The notes under the pieces are model-generated. The model saw nothing but the letters and a program-made list of their open reading frames with translations, was not told the origin of the DNA and did not search any database. From Sorex araneus (taxonomy: Eukaryota; Chordata; Mammalia; Eulipotyphla; Soricidae), in NCBI RefSeq assembly GCF_027595985.1, contig NC_073304.1, positions 49,145,137 through 49,209,136 on the forward strand: 64,000 bases of DNA, in the 5' to 3' direction. Positions 13,301 through 25,300 of this stretch are shown here, in pieces. The translations under genes and the position numbers were made by a program. The stretch's first letter is position 1. Each line of letters starts with the position of its first letter.

Positions 13301-16300
13301 AACAGATGGAAAATTCTCAGTACAAAATTTAAAATTACAACCTGTGAAAATCTTCAAGTGGGCTAATATGTTATTAAGTCCAGAGAAGATTGAATTTGGG
13401 GCAGCCAGTTTGAACAAATGGGGTCCCAAATACTCCAAATTTGACAAAAATTCTAAATTTTTAGATATAAGAAGCTCAGTAACATCTAAATAGAACAAAG
13501 AAAAATCTACCTAGGCATCTCACAGTTGCTAAATAAAATGAAAAACCCGCAGAAGTTTCATGGTGAAATACCTATTAAAAATCAAAGTGATGTGGGGTTG
13601 GAGCAGTGGTATAATGGGTAGGGTGTTTTGTTTGCTGACCCAGCTTCCATCCCCAGAATTCCATGTGGTCCTCTGAACCTGCCTGGAGTAGTTCCTTAGA
13701 GCAGGGCCAGGAGTAAGCACTGAGCATTTCTGGGTGTGGTCCCAAAACCAAAACAAAAGAAACTGGTATACTTAAATGGTTCCAGCAATTGCCTTACCCA
13801 GTGTACTTCTCTCCGTCCTATTAAGATCTCATGCAAAAAGTGATATTTGATTTCCTCACTCCAGTCAATAAAGCATGTTAGGAAAATATTACTTTGTTTA
13901 ATAAACATAAAGAAAAGGGATATTGTGGGTACTGTTGGAGGAAAAATAAATGTTTTTTCTTCACTACTCAGTTCCCACCTTTGACCCAATTCATATGCTT
14001 TTTATTACATTCCAAGATCAGCCTTTCAATAAAGAATTTATAAATATCTTTTATATGTTTTGCAGTTGACAAATTACAATTTGAGCCACCTTTGAGAAAA
14101 GAAACCGAAGCCCGGGATGAAATGGTAGGAATTATGACTGTTATAATATGCACCAAAAATTTTGAGAAAATTTGATTAGGTTTACTTGATTTATGAACAA
14201 AGTAATATACTCACTTAAGCATTAATTTTAAAAATGCATTTATATGTTCGAGTTTTTAAAATCTTTGGTATGTTTTGACTACGACAGTATAATATCACAT
14301 ATAGCTATTTTCCTTTCTAAATCTTTTGAAGAATTTTCTTGAAGTTAGAGTAAATATATCACTTGATACTCAGCTTTAAGCTCTCAGGTTTTTTTCTTAC
14401 AGCTACTGTGAGGTTTATTGTACATCTTTGTATTCCCTTACCATTAAAAAAAAAAAATTTCCCATACCAGTTTTAAATGTATTTAGCAAAAACCTTATTT
14501 GTTATGTGTAGTTGCTCATTTTTTTAACAATTGCTTTTATTTTGAGATTACTATTTAGTGAATTCTTTCTTTATCTAAAGAGAAAGAATAGATAAAGTAA
14601 GATATAATTAGTCAACCTAATTTAACATCTACTTTATTTTTATGTTTTAGTAAAACTAGTTTTTGAGGGTGATTGCTACTAATCAATTGCATCACCCTTA
14701 ACACTTGTAAACAGTGCTCTTCTTGCTTTATAATACAACAAGTATAAATATACAAGTATGTACTGCTATATAATAAAGTCACTTTTCACGCCAGGAGAGA
14801 AAAAATAATAGCTCTAAGTAAGTTAATGAGATTTTAGTAATAGAATGTTTTGTTTTCTGTTTTGATGCAGAAAAATCAAAGTTATTTTGTTGTCTTTCTT
14901 TGAAAATAACTATCATGTTGTGTAAAGAATATGTTCATGGAATTTCTTAAATTTAAGTCAACTGATAATGATGAGTCATTGACTAAAATGGTCATATGAC
15001 AATGATTCTAGCCGAGGACTTTTTTTAATGTTTAAAAGTTAATTAAATTATCGTCCAGTATTTTCTTGAATCATATAAAGTAGTTAGTATTTATTGTAAG
15101 TTTAACATCTTAAACTCTTTCTTTTCTTTTTATCTTCTTAGGGAGTGTTCTCAGACCCAAACTATGTATTACAGTGGAATCCTTTTGTTGACGGTGCAAA
15201 TACTGGCAAGTGAGTTGTTGTCTAGCTTAGTAACTTTGTGTTACTCAGTTCATGTAAGAACAACGTTAAGAGGAGGCATTAATTTATTATATAATAATTT
15301 TTCTTTTTTTATTCTTTTAAAGATAATATGAAGCCTTTTCCCATTGTCAAGCTTCTACTTAGAGATTGGCAAACTATGGCCTAAGCCCCACTGCCTGTTT
15401 TTTTGAATTGCCCACTAAATAGAATGGTGTTTGTATTTTTTGGTTGTTTCAAAAAATTAGTACTTTATTACATGTGAAAATTATATGAGGTTTAAAAATC
15501 CAGGCTTGATAAAGGTTTGTTGGCCGACAGCCACACCCATGGTTTATATATTAACTCTGGCTGCTTGCTTGCTCCAGAGGATTGAACACCTATGACCACT
15601 GAATAGTTTTTAAAGCCCTATTTATTGTCAGGCCTTTTATATAAAAGTTTACCAACAGCTGCTGTTGAATATAATTCTCTTAAGAAATCCTGCAAACTTC
15701 TAATTGATTGCTGTGAGTGTGGACAAATGTATGGAATAAGTGGGATAGATCAGTATTCCCAAAAATTGACGTGCCTGGAGGGTCACCTGGATCATCTGGA
15801 AATCTTGCTTAAAATGCAGATTTTGTATCAGTAGCTTTAGAGAATCATTTTTAACAATTTCTAAGTAACATCTCTATTGCTGATCTGTGGATCAGACTTT
15901 GAATAATAGCAAAGGACTGGATGGTATACTAAAATTCAGAATATATTTTGTTACTAAATTTAAATTCATATCTGTTATATATTAAATGTGACAACTTGTA
16001 CATAGGACCTTTGTTGGGGATCAAAGTGATAGTTTAGCTGACAGGGTTTGCCTTACATGCAACTGACCTGGGTTTGATTCCCCAGTGCGCCCCATATGTT
16101 CCCCTGAGCACCACCAGGACTTGTCCCTGAGCTCAGGGCCAGTAGAAGCCCTGAGCACCACAGGCAGTAACCCAAAACACAAATAAAACCTATATCTTCA
16201 TTTTATAAAATATTTTTATTATGGTCAGACCAATGCAGAGTAATAGAATAAGATCTTAGGACTTATTTAGGTTCTAAAAATATTTTGTATTATAGTTTTT

Positions 16301-19300
16301 GGGGGGGTTTAACATCACCTGAATATAAACAGATTTTAATAGACATGTATTTGTGTCTCTATATTATGTTATGGTCATTTATCAGCAAAATTGCTTTTTT
16401 TCTTACTGTACTAGATCAACTTCAAAACGTGCAATACCACCTCCCCTACCTCCTAAGGTGAGCTGTTTAAAGATTTTGAGTGTAAATCCTTGTTTAAATA
16501 ATATTTACATTGAATGATTTTCAAATATTTATTTTAGCTGGTTGATATGGCTCAGTGACAGATCATTTCTCGCATGCATGAATTCCTGGGTTCAGTTACT
16601 AGTACCACCAAGAAAAGTCATCTTCTGTGCTTCTATTTATTGAATATTTTGTGAATTACTTACATTATTTCATTGATTCTGATTGATTTGTTTTTTTGGT
16701 TTTTTTTTGTTTTTTAGTTCAAGCTGATTAAAAGAATCACATGGCAGAGCTAGAGAGATAGGACAGGGGTTAAGGCATTTGCCTTGTATGTGATTGACTG
16801 GGTTTAATCCCCAGTACTACATAGGGTCCCCCTTGCTCTGTCAGAAATGATCCTTGAGCACAGAGCCAAGAGTAAGCCCACATCAGTTGTGGCCCCAAAA
16901 TAAGAACAAATCATGCAGCAAGCTCACACAGTAACTTAACTCTAGTTCACTTTGCTCATTTCTCCCAGTGAATTGAACTACATAGAAGAAACACAGGCAG
17001 ACTAATGATAACAAAGTTACTATTTTTTGATAGAAATTTATTAAAGTCTATATATCTTTTATTGTTGCTAGCCAAGGATAAACAATTATCCTGAAGACAA
17101 CCTTCCTGATGAAGAAAAATCATCAACTATAAAACGGTGCCCTGATTCAGAGAACAGAGCTCCCCATATTCTCCGAAGACAGAGTAGCCCGAGCTGTGGT
17201 CCTGTTGCAGAGGCATCCTCTCTTGGTATGGCTAGCAGCATCAGCAGCCTTGGAGCACATACAGCCAGATACTGTGATTTGGGTAAATAAATGAGGGTGG
17301 AAGGGGAAACCCATTTGGTTCCTATGTTAAATATGCCTTCCCCACCCCGCCCTTTGTATAAAATCTCACTCCTGTTTAAAGCTTCTTTGTGAAGATTTTT
17401 TAAATTCCATATGAAATGAACCAAAATAGGTTCAGTCCAATTCAATCCTAATAATCCCTTACTAATGGAATTTTGAAAAGTAGATGCCCTCCAGATGTTC
17501 AGGTTCTGTGGCAAAAGTTAGGGCATCTTTGTGAAGCGCTGTTTTGTAACAGAAAACAAGAGCTAATGAGATAAATGAGATAATGAGAGGCAATAGAAGA
17601 GGTGAGGTTTGCAGAGTATTACTGGACTTGGTGAAATGATGGCAGGCAGTCTTGAAGAATTGAAAGACCTAGCAGATACGGACAAGGGAGAAAACCTGAA
17701 CTGTGTTGACAAAGTGCTGTCTAGTGTGATAGGAGTGAGAAAGAAGCACCTTTGTTGTAAACTCAAAGAATAGAACACTAAAGGTAAATAAAATTTCATT
17801 TTTGAAAGGCACTTGATCCTTTAACTTTTCTAACAATATGGAAAAACAAGTCACTGATAATGACACAGTGCTGGATCACTATAGTCTAGAAGAAGACATC
17901 ATTGATTCCTGACTCCTCTGTAGTAATGAATGTTTCCCAGTAATGTATAGGGAAAAGGTATTGGGGAAGACAAGGAACTATTTTTCAAGGAACATACTCG
18001 GTTAGTCATTTAACTTTCAACTGTGATTCTCCCTAGGAAATGGTGATGGTATTTCAAAACTGATTAGTGAAAATACAGAGGGATCAGCACAAGCTCCACA
18101 GTTACCACGGAAAAAGGACAAACGAGACTTCCCTGTAGGTATAGCAGGCATTTAGCAGTTCATTACAACAAAATGCTGTGTTTATCATGCACGGGCATAG
18201 GCTGTTTAATTCATGAATTTGAATAACTGAATCCCCAAATGTACAAAAGTGTTTTTAAGACTTAAGAGATCTTACAGTATTCAAAATTATTTTTCTTACA
18301 GAAACCTGCCATCAATGGCCTTCCACCCACCCCAAAAGTGCTGGTAAGAAATACTTTTATGAGGACTATTTGGCATTATTTATCTTTGTACAAGCAATAG
18401 TAGATTATTTGTTTACCACCAAGTATATTGAACTGTAGACAGAAAGAATATCTTAAAATACATTTGGGCATGCTGTGTTTCAAGTAATATATACTACTTT
18501 GTAATTGGTTACAATTTGAAGAGGTTGTTTGTTTTGTTTTGTTTCCCAAATTGGCAATTATGTACTCAGCATAAGTCTACAAAGACTAAGTAAATCTCAT
18601 TATGATAATAGTATTGTCTTCTTCATTATGTGGGTCAGATACTTTTTTACCTGTGAAGTCATTTTGACACTGGACTATATACAATGGGGAGAAAAAGCAA
18701 GTTTATGTTAATATTTATCTTTAAGTAAGCCAGTCCTGTGAATGTGTTGCCATATATATTTGTGTGTGTGTATGAGTTCACAAAATAATGTGCAGAGGTT
18801 GCGGGCTGCTGCTACAACATGGCCCTAGTCCTCCCCGGGCCTCCCCAGCAGAGACACAGACAGACAGACAGACAGGGAGTCGGGGACCACATTGCAATGA
18901 TGAAAATGGTCTGTTTAATGCAGAGCTGCTAGCATACTTATAGAACATCTGAGGGGGGGTTCCAAGTAAGGACATAGGTGTGACTGATCATTTACATAGT
19001 TAAGATATTTGGAAATTTACATAGACAAAATGTAGGAAATTTTCTTTTGGGGAGATTAAATGTAAAAATTCTCTTTTGGAGAGAGTGTCAAGGAGATACT
19101 CTGTCTTCCAGGACATGTACTTTGCTTTTATCTTTCCCTCTAGTTTTAACTGTTATCAATACTTGCAGTTGTTTGGATAAACACAGTAAGAGACAAAGAT
19201 CCCAACACTTAGTTCTCTGGGTTTATTCTTCCCTATGGGGATCCTGTCTCTGAAGTCATAACAGCTTGCATCAAGACCATGCATTTATGCTTTCTAGGCT

Positions 19301-22300
19301 GCCCCATTTCAGTGCCAGGATAGCTTTCCCATTCACCCCAGGTCCATCCCAGTCCTACAGCGGGACCTCCCTTTTGGGGTTAGGAACTACAGCAACAGAA
19401 GCCTGAGTCAAGGAATTATGATAGATGCCCAGGAATAGATATATCTCAGAGTCAATCAACTCCCAAATATTGGGAGCATAGCATTAATGGTCTTTCTGTA
19501 TTTAACCAAAGAACATTGCTCTTAGTAAAATATAAAAAGGCCATGGGGGAAATAGAAAAGCAAGTACAAATAGACAGCACTTCAAATACAAAGCTCAGAA
19601 TTACCAGAAAGTTTTGGCTTATTGGTAATCAAGACTGACTTGTGGGGAACTGTGACAGTGAGAGGTAAAATACAAAGGAAAGGTCAAAGATAAACTTTAA
19701 GTAAATTAGGGATGCTAGCAAGGGCACGATAAGCTTCTCTGGGAGGAGGTAAAAAGGGCTATTCACTGATGAGGCCTAAAACACTTAGGGTTAATACCCA
19801 ACAAAATATAAACAGATGAATGTAAAATCTTATCTGTTTTCACTGTTATGGTGTTATAATCACCATAGTGATACTTAGTAAATATTATGTGGGTCAGATA
19901 CTTTTCTACCTGTGAAGTCATTTTGACACTGGACTATATACAATGGGAGAAAAAGCAAGTTTATGTTAATATTTATCTTTAAGTAAGCCAGTCCTATGAA
20001 TGTGTTGCCATATATATATTTGTGTATATATATATATATACTTAGTAAATATTCATACTAATTTGTATATATAGATACTTAATAAATATTCATACTAATA
20101 TTAGTCATTAATATTCCCAGAATATATCATTGATATAGATATTTTGGACTAGAGCTATAGCACAGCGGGTAGGGCATTTGCCTTGCATGCGGCCGACCCG
20201 GGTTCAATTCCTCTGCCCCTCTCTGAGTGCCCGGCAAGCTACTGAGAGTATCCTGCCTGCACAGCAGAGCCTGGCAAGCTATCTGTGGCACATTCAATAT
20301 ACCAAAAACAGTAACAACAGGTCTCACAATGGAGACGTTACTGGTGCCCACTTGAGCAAATCCATGAACAATGGGACAACAATTCTACAGTGCTAGTTCT
20401 GGACATACATAGGTATTTTAGCAAATTTGATATTTTTGCTCTCAAATAGTACTACAAGAATAGGAGTTAGGCGGGAAATTGGGTACATTGGTGGTGGGAA
20501 ATGTACACTGGTAAAGGGATAGGTGTTGGAACATTATACAACTGAAACCGAGTCATGAACAACCTTGTAACTGTATCTCACTGTGACGCAATTTTAAAAA
20601 TTTTTTTAAAAATAAGAGAAGAAATTGGTTAGTTATATCAAATATATTATATTTTATAATCACAAGTAATTTAGTTATTTGCATAATTCAACCAAGAGTA
20701 AGTTTAACAGTCCATAGCAATCTTAACTATTTTTTAAGAAAATATAAAATATCACCTAATCAAATAACGCTACATTTCTTTCACTATAAGATGGGAGCAT
20801 GTTTTTCCAAAGTTTTTGATGGCTGCCCTTTGAAAATTAATTGTGCAACATCTTGGATACATCCTGATACAAAAGGTAAAATTTCTGAATTTTTAATAAC
20901 AGTTTTTAATAGAATGTTGTGAGCAAGGATCCTCTTTATTAGTGAACTGCAGTCTTTTTAAATTTTTTCATTTTGGGGGGAACTTGGGCCACTTCTTTTG
21001 TGCTCAGAGCTTACTCCTGGCTCTGCACTCAAAGATACTCCTGGTGGACTTGGGTGACTAGATGGGGTGCTGGGGATCAAACCCTATCACAGGCCCCTAA
21101 TTACAGGTTATAAATGCATCCGCTAACTCCAGACATTTGTTGTTCACTCTATGTTTCTTTGGGCTGGAGCGATAGCACAGCAGCTAGAGCATTTGCCTTG
21201 CATGCGGCCGACCAGGGTTTGATTCCTCCATCTCTCTGAGAGCTCGGCAAACTCCCGAAAGTATCTCACTTGCACAGCAGAGCCTGGCAAGCTCGATATC
21301 GTATTCGATATGCCAAAAACAGTAACAACAAGTCTCACAATGAAGATATTACTGGTGCCCGCTCGAGCAATGGGATGACAGTGATACAGAATTAGAAAAT
21401 GTGTGTTTATAATTTATTTTTTGATATAATTTAAAATGTATTGAAAGATTAGAGGGTCTGGAATAGCACAGCAGGTAGGGCGTTTGCCTCGAATGTGGCC
21501 AATCTGAGTTCGATTCCCGGCATCCCATATGGTCCCCCGAGCACCTCCAGGAGTTCCTGAGCCAGAAGTTGCCCCTGTACACCCCAAGTGTAACCCAAAG
21601 AACAAACAAAAAAAACAGATTAGAAGATAGTTTAAGGAATTCTGTATTTAGAATTATCCATGTCTCTTCTTTGTCTTGTTTGTTTTATTATTCTTTATAT
21701 GCATATATATTTTTTCAGAATTACTTGATAGTTCAAACCATCTTGTTCTTCATCTCCTTATACTTTCTTAGCTTCATTTCCTGCTAAAGAATCATCTCTT
21801 ACATAACCACAGTACATGTGCAAAGAAAATCTATCAATATGTATTTTATAATTCAGTCTGTTTAAATTGTATTACTTTTCCCAATAACTTCCTGTTTCAT
21901 CTCCTTTCTTCTATTGGAAAAGTTCAATATTCAGTCAAAGGCCATCTTGTTAACCAAAACTTGTTAGTCAGCTTTTCTCAGGAACAATTTTGCCACCTTC
22001 TTTGTCTCTCTCGAGACTGCTTATGGCACATCCCATAATTTGGATGTGTTTGGTGAGTCCTCTTACAGGAATATTACAGATATGTTACTGGGCTCTGATA
22101 ACTGCATTAGATCAGGAGATACATACCAACTGTCCAAGTACTGCTGGTTATGACAGTGTCATTAATTTCCTGCACTGTCAAGATAATATTCTCATTTTAT
22201 AATTTTTAATTTCTGAGCTCATAATAGTTCGTGTGAAGATACGCTGAGATCAATTAAATATCCTCTTGACTTTCTCTGATAGTTTTAATTCATTGACAAT

Positions 22301-25300
22301 CTACTGGCAGACCACTCACATCAGTTTCATTCCTATTTCTTCATGTACTTAATACCAGTTTGAATTTCATGTCTTTTTTCTCTTCAGTGAAATATGATTT
22401 ACTGCTACTATTTTAGCAGTAAGTACTCCCAGAATTTCTGATCAATGGGAGTTTCTGTGTTTTTCTGTTTAATGTGTGCTTTGTTATTTTTTAACTTTCT
22501 TATTTTCATACACAGTAAGATATCCAGAGTCTCACTTTATATTTTCCTTCCTAGAAATGGAATCAGTTTTTTCTCCAGTAACCCATAGTGCTTTTTATTT
22601 TTTTTTCCGTGAATTTATTCTTTTATTGAATCAAACACCCATCCCTTCACCAGTGCACATATTCCACCCCCATGGTGCTTTTTAATGGAAAATAAAATTA
22701 GGAAACAAGGTCAGGATGTTACGTGTGCTTTTGTATTGTTTCAATGTGTCATGATTTAAGTTTATACTTCATTTTGTTTCCTTGTTCAAAGAATATTAGA
22801 TGTGCTATATAAAAATGTACAGCTATAATAAATTTAAGTAGGAAAATTAAGTAGAAAGACTGTATAGTAAGTAAAATAAAACAATGAATTAGTAGCAATA
22901 TGTTTTTTAAGATGGAAGTTGGGCTACAACTCAGAAAAGCAAAAGATGGCATAGTTCTTTTGGTTCTCTAAATGACTGCATTCTGTATCACAGTTTCTGT
23001 CAGTGCTTTTCGTGGTGTTAAGTGACTTGCGTAAATGATGTAAATATGACAATCTTTAAACTCAGTTTTGAGCAGAGTGATTTATGAACTTTCCCCTCCA
23101 AAGAAACAATTTTTTTTTTTTATAGTTTATTTTTAATTAGTGAGTCAACGTGAGGGTACAGTTACAGATTTATACATTTTTGTGCTCATGTTTCTCCCTT
23201 ACAGAGTTTGATAACCCATCCCTTCACCAGTGCCCATTCTCCACCACCAGTAAACCCAACATCCCACCCCCCCTTCCCAGTCCCGTCTCCCCCCACCCCA
23301 CCCTGCCACTATGGCAGGGAATTCCCTTTTGTTCTCTCTCTCTGGTTAGGTGTTGTGGTTTGCAATAAAGGTGTTGAGTGGCCATTGCGTTCAGTCTCTA
23401 GTCTATATTTGGCCCGCATCATCTTTCCCCCTCATGACCAACAACCACATTTTACTTGCTGTTCCCTTCTCTGAGTTGCCCAGAGTGAGAGAACAGCCTC
23501 CAAGCCATGGTGACAACCTCCTGGTACTTATTTCTACTATTCTTGGGTGTTCGTCTTATAGTCTATTAAGGAAACAATTTTTTTTATAAACTTGAGGAAA
23601 GAGGTAAAGAGATTTAATTAAAAAATTAATCTATGACGGTTAAGGTGCTTGTTTTGCACTTGGCTAACCCAGGCACCTCATATGCTTCCCCCACGTCTTC
23701 CAGCAGTGATCCCTGAGTACAGCCCCAGTAATAAGACCTGAGCACAGCCAGGTATACTTACTCTCTCACCACACCCCAACCCCCCACAAAAAACGATGGC
23801 GTGGATTTTAGGAAATAACTTTTTTTGAGGCCAGAGAGATGGTGCAGTGTGTCAGATGCTGACTTGCATGCAACTGACCCAGATGTGATACTGACACCCC
23901 ATATGATCCCCCAAGTATGGCCAAGAGTAAACCCTGAATGCAGAGTCAGGAAGCTCTGAGCACAACTGGGTATAGCACAAATATAAAATAGCTTTAAAAT
24001 GAATGAGTCAATGTTTGGCTCTTTAGAGCCTTCAATAAATGATTTCAGGAAATGGTAGTAAATTCTAGTGTATCTTACCTGTTTTCAGATCAGTACATTA
24101 TTTTTGGAACTGAAGATGGTATTTACACTTTGAATCTCAATGAGCTACATGAGGCAACCATGGAACAGGTAATTTTATTTTTTTATTCAAAAAATTAATT
24201 ATGGTAAATTGAATAAAGGAAATACATTAATTTTAAATTTGGTTGTTTTAATGTTTTTATTTAAATATTTTTGGGTCACACCTGGTGATGCTCAAGGGTT
24301 ACTCCTGGCTTTACACTCAGAAATTATTCCTGGGGGTGCTCGAGGACCATATGGGATGCCAGGGATCAAACTCGGGTTGGCAGTGTGCAAGGCAAATGCC
24401 CCACCCACTGTACTGTCTCTCTGGCCCCTATTTAAATATCTTAAGGGATGAAATTGTATTTTTTACAAGTTCATGTTAAAAGAAATATTTTCCCCTTAAA
24501 AGTTTTGGTTATTTGCCAAATGATAGAAAGGGGTTTTTTAATACTGTTGCAGACTGTGGGATTTGAAAAAGTTAAAAGGGAATGAAAATTAGAACCATTT
24601 TATTTGGGGTAGGAGAATGAAAATTGGAGGTTTTTAATTATTATTTATTATTGGATCACTGTGAGATATAGCTACAAAGCTTTCATGTTTGAGTTTCAGT
24701 TATATAATGATCGAACACCCATCCCTACACCAGTGCACATTTTCCACCACCAATGTCCCCAGTAACCCCCCCTCCCCCATCGCAATCCTCCCCCTGCCTC
24801 TGTAGCAGACAGTTTCCCTCTTACTCTCTCTCTCTATTTGGGACATTATGGTTTGCAATACAGATACTGAGAGGGCATCACGTTTGGTCCTTTATGTACT
24901 TTCAGCACACATCTCCCATCCCAAATGGTCCCTCCAACTATCATAGACTTAGTGATCCCTTCTGTATCACAGCTGCCTTCTCCCAAAGCTCATGAGTCAG
25001 GCATCCAACCGTGGAGCAGTCTTCCTGGCCCTTGTCTCTACTGTCCTTGGGTGTTAGTCTCATATTATGTTTATATGAAACTTGGAGGTTTTTAAATATC
25101 TTCTTTTTTCTTTAGTTGTTTCCACGGAAATGTACTTGGCTCTATGTTATCAATAATACCTTGATGTCATTGTCAGGTATGTATATGTGGAAAATACTAC
25201 CAAAAAAAGTTGTAGGCAAGCAGGAACTGTAATTTTTTATGTGCACTGCTTTAAAATGTTACTCCGGGTACCTATAATATGACATTTTTGAGACTAGTAG

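Noticed and set aside
13244-13498. Overlapping frames of 84 and 76 residues on both strands
   Set aside because: No splice context, no recognised domain, AT-rich intron; likely chance.
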